Assembly: GCA_014728435.1 (NCBI GenBank)
Contig: WJLP01000069.1
Coordinates: 1-21,364 of the forward strand
Length of the DNA stretch: 21,364 bases
Source: Candidatus Uhrbacteria bacterium
Lineage (GTDB): Bacteria > Patescibacteriota > Patescibacteriia > 2-12-FULL-60-25
Direction: 5' to 3'
The number at the start of each line of letters is the position of its first letter. Positions within the stretch are counted from its first letter, which is position 1. A program made the position numbers and the translations under genes. This document shows positions 7,227 to 13,757 of the stretch, in pieces. The notes below the pieces were generated by a model. It had not been told where the DNA came from, made no database searches, and saw nothing but the letters and a program-made list of their open reading frames with translations.

Positions 7227-7282
7227 CATAAAAAGACTGCTCCATTGTATAAGTTTAGTTTGGATATTTAGCTAATTTTAGC

Positions 7283-8359
7283 TTATTTTATCAGGTGGAT
7301 TGTTTGGGTTGGGAAAGCCATGTTAATCCCTTTATCCAGGAAGGCTTCGTGTATGCCAAGGTTGATGGCCTGTTGGACGTCCATGTAAACGTCGTATTCA
7401 TCTGATTCAACGTAGTAGACGATTTCATAAGTAAGGGCCGAATCGTCAAAGCGGAAAAAATGCGCGCGGTCGAATCTTGTTTGGGGGATGTCTTTAAAAA
7501 TGTTTTGAATTGTCATGGGGATGTCTTTTAGCTGTTTGGGTGAGGTTGAATATTCCACGCCGATGTAAAAGATAACACGGCGCTCTTTGAGGCGTTTGAA
7601 ATTTTGAATGCGGGTTGTGGTGAGTTCTTGATTGGAGATAACAATTTCTTCGCCTTGCAGTGAGCGCAGGCGAGTGGTTTTAATGCCGATTTTTTCAACC
7701 GTGCCGCTATGCTCCCCCACTACCACAAAATCGCCGACCACAAACGGTTTATCAAACCAAATTGCAAATGAGCTGAACAAATCGCCCAGGATGCTTTGCA
7801 GGGCAAACGCTATGGCGATACCGCCGATGCCCAAGCCGGCCACGAGCGACGTTATATCGATGCCCAAATTGCCCAGAATCATTAGGATACCAATTGACCA
7901 AAGAGCGATTTTGGTGAGTTTGGCCAAATAGCTCATGGCGGTTTTTGAGCTGGATTCTTTTTGCTTGTTGGAAAGTTTTTTGAAAAGGAAGTTTATAAAA
8001 GTGGAGCTGGCGGTGAGAACTTGAACCACAAGAACTATGACGATGGCCGCGTCCAATACTTTGCCGGCAATATCGGGCAAGCTTAAAACTTTAACGGCAA
8101 TATAGAAGGCTAAGAACCAATAAAAAGGAGGTTTAACATGGCGTACGGTTTCTATGATGACGTCGTCAATATCGGTTTTGGTTTTTTTGGACAGTTTTTC
8201 CAGTTTGACCAGAATAATGCGTTGCAGAATAAAGAAAAAAACGACAAACGCGATTAAGACAAGCAAAGCGATTATGTACATTCTAAGTGTATTGCCAAAG
8301 TACATTTGGCCCCAGAAACCGTTTTGGGACGTTAAAAAAGTGATAATTTTTTCTTGCAT
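7283..8359 (-). CDS. MscS-family mechanosensitive ion channel
   Basis: The 358-residue protein has hydrophobic helices at about 27-49, 78-95, 102-125, 145-165 and 168-195. It carries the MscS signature: pore helix GLGIGGIAIAFALQSILGDLFSSF (175-198), then the beta domain DKPFVVGDFVVVGEHSGTVEKIG (203-225) and EIVISNQEL (238-246). The C-terminal alpha/beta vestibule domain is complete. It would relieve turgor on hypo-osmotic shock. The frame is open 13 codons further upstream to 8398, but those codons contain the promoter's TATAAT, so I place the start at the ATG at 8359, nine bases after the -10. Transcription is divergent from the ferritin-like pair. Confidence 0.92.
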   Translation of the reverse strand: MQEKIITFLTSQNGFWGQMYFGNTLRMYIIALLVLIAFVVFFFILQRIILVKLEKLSKKTKTDIDDVIIETVRHVKPPFYWFLAFYIAVKVLSLPDIAGKVLDAAIVIVLVVQVLTASSTFINFLFKKLSNKQKESSSKTAMSYLAKLTKIALWSIGILMILGNLGIDITSLVAGLGIGGIAIAFALQSILGDLFSSFAIWFDKPFVVGDFVVVGEHSGTVEKIGIKTTRLRSLQGEEIVISNQELTTTRIQNFKRLKERRVIFYIGVEYSTSPKQLKDIPMTIQNIFKDIPQTRFDRAHFFRFDDSALTYEIVYYVESDEYDVYMDVQQAINLGIHEAFLDKGINMAFPTQTIHLIK

Positions 8360-8368
8360 AATACGCTC

Positions 8369-8398
8369 ATTATACACACAAAGAGCTTGAATAATCAA
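8369..8398 (-). promoter_or_regulatory. Promoter of the MscS gene, predicted leaderless
   Basis: On the - strand -35 TTGATT (8393-8398) and perfect -10 TATAAT (8369-8374) are 18 bp apart. Nine bases lie between the -10 and the ATG at 8359. The predicted transcription start is within a few bases of the ATG, which excludes the longer reading frame. Confidence 0.65.
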
Positions 8399-8414
8399 TC
8401 ATCAACTTAACTAT

Positions 8415-8476
8415 GGATTAAGGATTAAGGATGAATCGCGTTTAACGCGATGAAGGAATAAGGAATAAGGATGAAG
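8415..8476. repeat. Heptamer repeats flanking a perfect palindrome
   Basis: GGATTAA, GGATTAA, GGATGAA (8415-8435) lead into the hairpin ATCGCGT-TTA-ACGCGAT (8435-8451). GGAATAA, GGAATAA, GGATGAA and GG follow (8455-8477). The 14-mer GATGAATCGCGTTT (8430-8443) also occurs at 328-341. The element fills the divergent gap between the MscS and ferritin-like genes. Confidence 0.7.
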
Positions 8477-8538
8477 GGGGTGAATTTAAAATTGAATTTC
8501 AATTATGCTAGAGGCGACTAATCTGCAATTATTGGCTT

Positions 8539-8559
8539 GGTTATTGGTTAGTGGTTATT
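8539..8559. repeat. Three heptamers (GGTTATT, GGTTAGT, GGTTATT) beside a promoter
   Basis: GGTTATT (8539-8545), GGTTAGT (8546-8552) and GGTTATT (8553-8559) lie in tandem directly upstream of the extended -10 at 8561-8569. They occupy the place where a -35 element would be. Confidence 0.6.
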
Positions 8560-8560
8560 G

Positions 8561-8569
8561 TGTTACAAT
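8561..8569 (+). promoter_or_regulatory. Extended -10 promoter of the ferritin-like pair, predicted leaderless
   Basis: TGTTACAAT with TACAAT at 8564-8569 is followed by nine bases and ATG at 8579. The in-frame GTG at 8558 precedes the -10 and would lie outside the transcript. Confidence 0.6.
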
Positions 8570-8578
8570 AGGTTTGTT

Positions 8579-8902
8579 ATGCATTTAGAAATAATAGTTG
8601 TCGCGGGCGCGGTTTTGGCGGGGGCGGGGGTCTTTGCGGCGGTTCAAAAAATAAAAGGCGGCAATAAGCTCAAAAAATTGTCACCGGAAGATAGGAAAAA
8701 AGTATCTCAAGAAATTGAGCAAGGAATAATCTATGAAGATCAATTTGTAGATACTTATTACAATATGCTGCGCAATAAGGGCTATATGTTCGCGTTTGGA
8801 GGTCATAAGAAACAGGCGCATGATTTATTGTTTAAAATGATTGAGGAAAGTAAAGCTCACAGAGCATCTTTAAAGAATATTAAAAAACAATTGGGATTAT
8901 GA
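8579..8902 (+). CDS. Small membrane-anchored ferritin-like helical-hairpin protein
   Basis: The 107-residue protein has one N-terminal TM segment (residues 4-22) and then a cytosolic or surface domain of two predicted helices. The first carries IEQGIIYEDQFVDTYYNML (47-65), the second LLFKMIEESKAHRASLKNI (83-101). The pattern of a Glu and Tyr-rich first helix and E-E-x-x-x-H in the second resembles one half of a ferritin/rubrerythrin four-helix bundle. The spacing from E90 to H94 is one residue longer than the canonical ExxH. The start is ATG 8579, set by the -10 box. Its stop overlaps the next start (ATGA, 8899-8902), so the two proteins are made together. Metal binding is inference; it could be only a structural helical hairpin. 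Confidence 0.6.
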   Translation: MHLEIIVVAGAVLAGAGVFAAVQKIKGGNKLKKLSPEDRKKVSQEIEQGIIYEDQFVDTYYNMLRNKGYMFAFGGHKKQAHDLLFKMIEESKAHRASLKNIKKQLGL

Positions 8903-9090
8903 AATCAGCAACAGACGTGAGAGATATTTTGGATAAAGCTTTAATTTGGGAAGAGCGCGCGGAAAAGAATTGCGATAGGATTTTGCAAATTTTAACTGAA
9001 AACGGTTTTCATGAATCGGTTGAGCATATTAGAAACGATGAACGTCAACATCAGGAATGGGTTAAGCAGCTAATCAAATTTCTTAAATAG
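8899..9090 (+). CDS. Very small ferritin/rubrerythrin-like helical hairpin (63 residues)
   Basis: The whole protein is two helices. Helix one, ALIWEERAEKNCDRILQIL (14-32), matches the first rubrerythrin helix with E18/E19 at the metal position. Helix two, HIRNDERQHQEWVKQLIKFL (43-62), carries a canonical ExxH (E48-H51). A full ferritin-like fold needs two such pairs, so this is half a bundle and would have to dimerise or pair with the product of the gene before it, with which it shares a 4-bp ATGA overlap. There is no TM segment and no Shine-Dalgarno, so coupled translation is likely. Family assignment rests on motif spacing only. Confidence 0.6.
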   Translation: MKSATDVRDILDKALIWEERAEKNCDRILQILTENGFHESVEHIRNDERQHQEWVKQLIKFLK

Positions 9091-9125
9091 ATAGTTGATA
9101 AATTTATCAAAATTTTAAAAAATAC

Positions 9126-9171
9126 ACCTTCGCCAAGCCTGCGATGCGAGGGCAAGGTACAGAGTGTTTTT
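9126..9171 (+). terminator. Imperfect inverted repeat, possible terminator of the ferritin-like pair
   Basis: ACCTT, one bulged C and GCC (9126-9134) pair with GGCAAGGT (9151-9158). A GTGTTTTT run follows at 9164-9171. The T-run is offset from the stem by several bases, so termination is uncertain. The GC-rich content stands out from its surroundings and could be a dispersed repeat. Confidence 0.4.
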
Positions 9172-9214
9172 GGGATTTTGTATCTTTGAGATTTTAGAGA
9201 TTTTACAAATTGTG

Positions 9215-9223
9215 TGGTACAAT
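9215..9223 (+). promoter_or_regulatory. Extended -10 promoter of the 3D-domain gene, predicted leaderless
   Basis: TGGTACAAT (TACAAT 9218-9223) ends seven bases before ATG 9231. A 9-bp tandem GAGATTTTA repeat lies just upstream (about 9188-9205). Confidence 0.6.
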
Positions 9224-9230
9224 TTGTTTG

Positions 9231-9797
9231 ATGGCGATTAAAAAAACAGCAAAAAAAACTGATCGGTATCGGGTAAATAATAAATCTATAAATGCCATAG
9301 AAAACAGGCATTTGATTAGAGGTTCGTGGTTTTTAAGTTTGCTTATTTTGGTTTTGTTAATTATTTTTTCAAGCGCGGTTATCGGTGGGGTTTTGTATGA
9401 TTTTTTTATCAAAGAGGTTCAGGCGGAAGTGGAAAAAGCTTTGTTAACAAAGGCGGATAACTGTGAGTTGAATTTAGCTCCAAAGGAGGTTTTGCGTGTT
9501 AATGCAACTGCATATTCAAGCAGTCCGGCGCAAACCGATGCTACGCCCTGTGTTACGGCTACGGGTTACGATGTTTGCTTGAATTACGCTTTGTATGGAG
9601 CTGATAATACCATCGCGTCCAATTTTTTACCGCTTCACAGTGTTGTAAAAATTCCGGATATATATGGTGATAAGCTTTTTGTCGTGAGAGACAGAATGAA
9701 TCAACGTTACGGGCGTTCTTATATCGATATTTGGATGCCGACTTACTCCATGGCACGGCGTTTTGGAGTGCAAAATGTTGAGATCGAAGTTTACTAA
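9231..9797 (+). CDS. Membrane-anchored 3D-domain (double-psi beta-barrel) cell-wall protein
   Basis: The 188-residue protein has a basic cytosolic start, a TM segment at 34-57, a short charged stalk, and a C-terminal 3D domain (about 88-188). The domain shows ATAYSSSPAQTDATPC (92-107), VVRDRMNQRYGRSY (151-164) and IDIWMPT (165-171). These supply the three conserved aspartates D103, D154 and D166 typical of MltA/YuiC/YocH-like domains. Such domains cleave or bind peptidoglycan glycan strands. Cys107 and Cys116 may form a disulfide outside the cell. The start at ATG 9231 rather than the in-frame upstream codon at 9210 is chosen because the -10 box lies between them. It ends 40 bp from the convergent small membrane gene. 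Confidence 0.85.
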   Translation: MAIKKTAKKTDRYRVNNKSINAIENRHLIRGSWFLSLLILVLLIIFSSAVIGGVLYDFFIKEVQAEVEKALLTKADNCELNLAPKEVLRVNATAYSSSPAQTDATPCVTATGYDVCLNYALYGADNTIASNFLPLHSVVKIPDIYGDKLFVVRDRMNQRYGRSYIDIWMPTYSMARRFGVQNVEIEVY

Positions 9798-9837
9798 AAA
9801 GTGTGGAGGGCTTTCCGTGAACATTGCAAATCATTTT

Positions 9838-10038
9838 TTACGCGGTAATCAGCAGTACGTAGCCGATGACGATGAAGATGATACCGAAAATGCCGAGCAT
9901 TTGCTCTATTTTGATTACTTTAAAGACATTGTCGTCGATGCGGTGCTCTCTTAAAACGCGTTGGTGGACTTTTAAAACCGTGAAAGCGATGAAAATTTCG
10001 CCGAGGGTTTGTAATGTGAGGCCGATATATTCTTGCAT
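9838..10038 (-). CDS. Small two-TM hypothetical membrane protein
   Basis: The 66-residue product has two hydrophobic helices (about 4-22 and 46-65). They are separated by a charged loop with HQRVLREHRIDDNVFKVIK, so both termini are probably on the same side. I know similar short proteins from Patescibacteria genomes by general pattern, but no function is attached to them. No clear -10 or Shine-Dalgarno is seen at the ATG. Upstream lies an AT-rich heptamer block that reaches the stop of the phosphatase gene, 40 bp away, so it may be read from the phosphatase promoter. Confidence 0.65.
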   Translation of the reverse strand: MQEYIGLTLQTLGEIFIAFTVLKVHQRVLREHRIDDNVFKVIKIEQMLGIFGIIFIVIGYVLLITA

Positions 10039-10046
10039 ACTGCTTT

Positions 10047-10074
10047 AAATAATAAATAACAAAAAATAGATAAT
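10047..10074. repeat. AT-rich heptamer block
   Basis: AAATAAT, AAATAAC, AAAAAAT, AGATAAT run in sequence between the phosphatase stop and the small membrane gene. With only A/T-rich units, the 7-bp period here is less certain than at the other loci. Confidence 0.35.
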
Positions 10075-10078
10075 AAAA

Positions 10079-10561
10079 TTATGTTTTTAGACTTTTTAGA
10101 AAGTTGATTTGCGATTCTTCGAGATGGATCGATGGGCGTTTGGAGCGGATTGCTTCGATGGCGGCTTCAACGGACAAGCCCCTTTTAAGTATTAGAAAAG
10201 CCGCGTAAAAAGTGGGCGCTCTGCCGTGCCCGTTTTTGCAATGGATATAGATTTTTTTGCCTAGGCGAATCATTTCCTCCAGCGCTTGGATGCCTATCAT
10301 GGCTTGATCGTGAGTTGGCGGCGTGTGGTCGATGGTGGGCAGCCAGAGATAACTTTCCACACCTTCGGGTTTGTCAACGCGCTCACCTTCCAAGGATATA
10401 TCGCATGAAACCCCCCTTTCGAGCAATTCTTTCGAAAAGTGCATCTGACAGCAGGCGTTTGTGCCTATATAGATCTGATCGGTTATTTGATTGTATTCAA
10501 ACGGTGGTTCGGCGGACTCGTCATGGTGAAGATCTATGATATCGCGGTGTTCTTGAGACAT
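10079..10561 (-). CDS. Dual-specificity protein phosphatase (Cys-based PTP fold)
   Basis: The 160-residue protein has a single compact PTP domain. The P-loop is HCKNGHGRAPTF, with nucleophile C108 and R114. The likely general acid is D78 in LPTIDHTPPT. The final helices, LSVEAAIEAIRSKRPSIHLEESQINFL, match the usual DSP end. The Ala-Pro after the P-loop Arg occurs in PTPMT1-like and archaeal-type DSPs. It could act on phosphoproteins, phosphoinositides or RNA 5' ends; the substrate cannot be read. The start has TGCTATAAT 6 nt upstream. It is divergent from the CorA-like gene across 88 bp. Confidence 0.88.
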   Translation of the reverse strand: MSQEHRDIIDLHHDESAEPPFEYNQITDQIYIGTNACCQMHFSKELLERGVSCDISLEGERVDKPEGVESYLWLPTIDHTPPTHDQAMIGIQALEEMIRLGKKIYIHCKNGHGRAPTFYAAFLILKRGLSVEAAIEAIRSKRPSIHLEESQINFLKSLKT

Positions 10562-10567
10562 GCGGAT

Positions 10568-10576
10568 ATTATAGCA
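10568..10576 (-). promoter_or_regulatory. Extended -10 promoter of the phosphatase gene, predicted leaderless
   Basis: TGCTATAAT is read on the - strand (TATAAT at 10568-10573), six bases before ATG at 10561. It faces away from a near-identical box for the divergent gene at 10635-10643. Between the two lies a short AGCC-TGCG-GGCT hairpin near 10598-10609. Confidence 0.65.
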
Positions 10577-10634
10577 TATATCGTAATTTGGTACGGACAG
10601 CCTGCGGGCTAACCTTACTTCGCGATTTAGGTTG

Positions 10635-10643
10635 TGCTATAAT
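10635..10643 (+). promoter_or_regulatory. Extended -10 promoter of the CorA-like gene, predicted leaderless
   Basis: TGCTATAAT (TATAAT 10638-10643) is followed by six bases and the GTG start at 10650. The reading frame is open upstream through the -10 box, so the promoter decides the start. Confidence 0.6.
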
Positions 10644-10649
10644 CCAGGT

Positions 10650-11822
10650 GTGATATTTCAAAATATTTACATATCTTCTTGGGGACCTAGCACAACTTTG
10701 CATTTGAAAGAATATTACCGCGCGTTGGCTTTTTGGGAGTCGGCATATTTTAAACGCAAAGAGGTGAAAGCTTGGGTAAAAGACATGGAGCTCGAGGAGA
10801 TCCATTATGTCCCGGAAGCAATTAATGTAATCGGAGGGCGGTTTGTTAACCAGCTGTTTTTTAGGGTTTCAGAAGATGGTATGTTGATTATCGGCCAAGA
10901 GGTGAAGGAAATTAAAAAAGATGTTCAGAGGATGGAACAGTTTTTAACCAAGAAGATGAATCAGTTATGGGCTAATCTTTTTTCACGCGGAGCGGCTTTG
11001 CCCAAAGTTTTTGAGGAGATTGAGTCACGGCATCCCGTTTTAATTACCTTACGCGACGCGTCGCATGATGATTTGGCCGGCGTGTTTAGAGAGTTTGATG
11101 TGATACCGCACAAAAAAATTCATTTGGAGAAGGGCGAAGTTTGGATCGGCGAGACTTTGGTTTTGGTAAATAATGCGGATTATAAAAAAGAAGAAACCGA
11201 TAAAATGATTGAGCAATTGCTTTTCGCCAGGGTTTATGAAATTCAATTGGAAAGATTTGTTAAAGGTTATGAAGTGCTATGGAATAAAGTTTCCAGTATT
11301 AGGGATCAAAAATTTATTCAACAAACGAAATTGGCCAGAGTGCATGATCATATTTTTAATATTCAAAGACAGGTTAACTTTTTTAAAGCCAGACTTAATC
11401 AGATGCAGCATTTTTTGGAATGGCGCGGAAATCTGATTGATGAATACGTGAATGATCCCGAGCTGAACAGAACATTCAAAAGGTTTTTCATGTCATTGAA
11501 TTCCTCACAAAAATATTTACAGGAGTTGTGGGGCATGCTTTCAAATTACGTGCATTCAACAGTAAGTTTGATAGGCTTTTTGTACAGTGATACGGAAAGA
11601 AAGAATATCGCCACTTTGCAAAAAATGTTTTTAATCAGTACGGTGGCGGCAATTATAGGTTTGGGCGGATTGGCCATAGTGGATGTGCAAAGAGTGCTGA
11701 TTTTTGGCGGTTTGGCGATTGCTCTATCGACATTTGTTCATTTTGTGTTGTTTAAGGTGTTAGCCAAATATAAAAGAATCACTTTGTTTAAGAAAGATAT
11801 TGATTTGGAAGAAGAGAAATAG
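10650..11822 (+). CDS. CorA-like membrane protein lacking the GMN motif (function unknown)
   Basis: The 390-residue protein has a long soluble N-terminal region with alpha/beta character (1-185). A long helical, coiled-coil-like region (about 185-325) leads into two C-terminal TM segments at about 325-345 and 348-371 and a charged tail. This order matches CorA/Mrs2 metal channels, and SDTERKNIATLQKMFLISTVAAIIG (313-337) resembles the stalk helix entering CorA TM1. The universal GMN selectivity motif after TM1 is absent: the sequence reads GLGGLAIVDVQ. Transport of Mg is therefore not predicted. The YagE/RMND1 (DUF155) family has similar topology and is an alternative. The start is GTG 10650. 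It ends 1 nt from the convergent DUF2090 stop. Confidence 0.55.
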   Translation: MIFQNIYISSWGPSTTLHLKEYYRALAFWESAYFKRKEVKAWVKDMELEEIHYVPEAINVIGGRFVNQLFFRVSEDGMLIIGQEVKEIKKDVQRMEQFLTKKMNQLWANLFSRGAALPKVFEEIESRHPVLITLRDASHDDLAGVFREFDVIPHKKIHLEKGEVWIGETLVLVNNADYKKEETDKMIEQLLFARVYEIQLERFVKGYEVLWNKVSSIRDQKFIQQTKLARVHDHIFNIQRQVNFFKARLNQMQHFLEWRGNLIDEYVNDPELNRTFKRFFMSLNSSQKYLQELWGMLSNYVHSTVSLIGFLYSDTERKNIATLQKMFLISTVAAIIGLGGLAIVDVQRVLIFGGLAIALSTFVHFVLFKVLAKYKRITLFKKDIDLEEEK

Positions 11823-11823
11823 C

Positions 11824-12711
11824 TTAGATTTTAGAAGCTTTGGCTTTGGTCCAAAGTTTAATGAACTTTTGATAGTTGCCCGCGATTTTATCAATCGCTT
11901 GTTTTTTTGTGATTCGTTTAGCTAAGTATTCTTGCAAGGGCCGGAAAAAGATGGTGCGGCCGATGGCAAAGCCGATGATTTGGTTAAACTCCGCCGCGGC
12001 TTGTAGCCATCTTTTTACATTGACCTCATCTTGGCCCCGGCCCAAAACGATTATTTCCGTGTCTTTGCCGAGTACTTTTAGTACTTTCGTCCAGTCGGCT
12101 TTGCCAAAGCCTTCCATCTTCCACAGTTCGGGCTGGATGGCTTTTTTAATTTCCCGGATAGCTTGAACGGTTCTTAACGGGCGGATTTTTTTGTCATATA
12201 CTTTGGCGGTTTTGGCACGTTTCATATCCGCGTCCGTGGCCGGTACCAGGAGTTCGAACATCATTTTATGGCCGTGTTTTTTACAATAAGCGTTTAGCCG
12301 CGACAAGCGTTTAAGCTGGATTTTGTTAATATCTTTATTGGCGGGGTGGTAGCGGACTAGGATTTTTACGTAATCGGGTTTGATTTTTTCGATCCATTTC
12401 CCGAATTCGTTGCCATAATTAAAAGTAAAGGCTTTTTGCCCGCTTTTTTCAACCGGCATGGTAACGGTATAACCCCGCTTTTTGGCATCTTTTAAAATTG
12501 GTGTGCCATATTCTTGATCCACCAAAATACCAAAGTGCTTGGGGTGGGGCATGTCTTTGGCCACTTCCAAAAAGCCTTGATAGACGATATTTTTATAATC
12601 GCTTATTTGTTGCTTTTGTTTACGGTTTAACTCCCCCTCCCAGCCAAAGAGTTTTCTTGAAAATGAACTGCGATGGTCGAAGGGCAGGATTAGAAGGGGT
12701 TCATGCGTCAT
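11824..12711 (-). CDS. DUF2090 (IolC C-terminal-like) class I aldolase-fold protein
   Basis: The 295-residue protein begins LLILPFDHRSSFSRKLFG, the hallmark of the DUF2090 family fused to IolC in some inositol degraders. Further family blocks are ILVDQEYG (62-69), VKILVRYHPANKD (115-127), FELLVPAT (152-159), ELWKMEG (195-201) and GFAIGRTIF (247-255). Lys198 or Lys116 could be the Schiff-base lysine of a TIM-barrel aldolase acting on 2-deoxy-5-keto-gluconate 6-phosphate or another ketose phosphate. No other inositol genes are visible, so the substrate may differ. Its ATG overlaps the GTPase stop (ATGA, 12708-12711), so translation is coupled. Confidence 0.8.
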   Translation of the reverse strand: MTHEPLLILPFDHRSSFSRKLFGWEGELNRKQKQQISDYKNIVYQGFLEVAKDMPHPKHFGILVDQEYGTPILKDAKKRGYTVTMPVEKSGQKAFTFNYGNEFGKWIEKIKPDYVKILVRYHPANKDINKIQLKRLSRLNAYCKKHGHKMMFELLVPATDADMKRAKTAKVYDKKIRPLRTVQAIREIKKAIQPELWKMEGFGKADWTKVLKVLGKDTEIIVLGRGQDEVNVKRWLQAAAEFNQIIGFAIGRTIFFRPLQEYLAKRITKKQAIDKIAGNYQKFIKLWTKAKASKI

Positions 12712-13643
12712 AATTTTACTTGGTTTAATTGTTCACAAATTTTATTCTTTAATAATTCATTCGCGCTGGGTCCGATGAATAATATTTCTGTTCTTTGCTG
12801 TTTGTTTTGTATGTCGGACCACGTGAATCTGTTATAAACTCCGTTTAAAACTTTATTGCCATTCGGAGTTACTACAATTCCTTTAATGCGGTAGATATCT
12901 TGCTTGGATACGGATTGGCAAATTTCTTCAACTCGGTCCGGTTTAAGTACACCGTCTATTTTACAGCTAAATGCGTTTACGTGCACGTGATGGTGTGGAC
13001 TGTTGTTTATTTGATCTTTAATTTCATCCAAATCTTTTTGGCGTGTTTTATTGTGGTTTAACCCAAGCAGCAATTCGGCACTAACAAAACCGTCTTCGGT
13101 TTTGATTCGCGGAGTATCCGTATAGATGGCCAGTACTTCATCCAACACATCATCGAGCCGCCTTTCATCAATTAAGTTGACTTTGTTTAATACAATAAAA
13201 TCAATGTAATCAGCGTGTGATTTGCGAATTAAGCCATGGTCGTCGAAAGCTTTAAAATTAAGGCAATCGATGACTTCAACGAAACTGTCGATTTGCAATT
13301 CGTTGAATCTTTTAAGTTCAAGGGCTATGGGGGCGGGATGCGCGGTGCCCGCGGTTTCTAAAATGATACGGTCCGCATTCATCTTGAGAACTTCGACAAT
13401 CGCGTCCTCCAGTTTGCCGAGCGCGGTACAGCAAATACAGCCGTTCATAATCTCTTCTGTTTTAAGCCCTTGCTCTTTAGCGAGCTCGCCATCGACGTTT
13501 ACATCGCCGTACTCGTTTTTAACCCAAACTACATTATAGTTATCGCCGGCGACTTGTTTTACGAGTGACATTATGACGGTGGTTTTGCCGGAGCCAAGCT
13601 GGCCCATGACGATGTTTATTGGTACTTTTTTGTGTTCATTCAT
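12708..13643 (-). CDS. COG0523 (CobW/P47K-like) G3E GTPase, likely metallochaperone
   Basis: The 311-residue protein shows Walker A GQLGSGKT (14-21), the diagnostic metal-binding NGCICC (67-72; Cys69, 71, 72), Walker B region ILETAGTAHP (94-103) and G4 NKVN (153-156, Asn in place of the usual Asp). A His cluster HHHVHV (217-222) starts the C-terminal CobW_C domain. The family moves zinc, cobalt or nickel into client enzymes at the cost of GTP. The partner is usually encoded nearby; here the next gene, overlapping by 4 bp, is the DUF2090 protein. There is no clear Zur box, -10 or Shine-Dalgarno upstream. Family is certain; metal and client are inferred. Confidence 0.88.
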   Translation of the reverse strand: MNEHKKVPINIVMGQLGSGKTTVIMSLVKQVAGDNYNVVWVKNEYGDVNVDGELAKEQGLKTEEIMNGCICCTALGKLEDAIVEVLKMNADRIILETAGTAHPAPIALELKRFNELQIDSFVEVIDCLNFKAFDDHGLIRKSHADYIDFIVLNKVNLIDERRLDDVLDEVLAIYTDTPRIKTEDGFVSAELLLGLNHNKTRQKDLDEIKDQINNSPHHHVHVNAFSCKIDGVLKPDRVEEICQSVSKQDIYRIKGIVVTPNGNKVLNGVYNRFTWSDIQNKQQRTEILFIGPSANELLKNKICEQLNQVKL

Positions 13644-13671
13644 ACTAAAACTACGCTCAATTAAAAATTAT

Positions 13672-13692
13672 CAATTAACAATTAACAATGAA
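13672..13692. repeat. Heptamer repeat CAATTAA, CAATTAA, CAATGAA
   Basis: Three tandem 7-mers upstream of the GTPase gene have the same plan as those at 8415-8435 and 8455-8475: two copies ending TTAA or ATAA, then one ending TGAA. GG follows, as in the latter block. Confidence 0.65.
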
Positions 13693-13728
13693 GGAATCAC
13701 CATTGCGATAATATTATATAACGTCAGT

Positions 13729-13756
13729 AAAAAATAAAAAACCTCCTTGAGGAGCT
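13729..13756 (-). terminator. Intrinsic terminator after the HEAT-like gene
   Basis: On the - strand, CTCC-TCAA-GGAG, extended by AA/TT past one mismatch, is followed directly by TTTTTTATTTTTT. It starts just after the TAA of the 129-residue gene. Confidence 0.75.
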
Positions 13757-13757
13757 T

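Noticed and set aside
8360..8398. Longer N-terminus of the MscS channel starting at 8398
   Set aside because: The extra 13 codons contain the -10 box TATAAT of a well-spaced promoter, so they would be mostly untranscribed.
3225..13692. CRISPR array
   Set aside because: The repeated units are 7 bp (16 bp at 4669-4700) with no unique spacers between them, and no cas gene is present.
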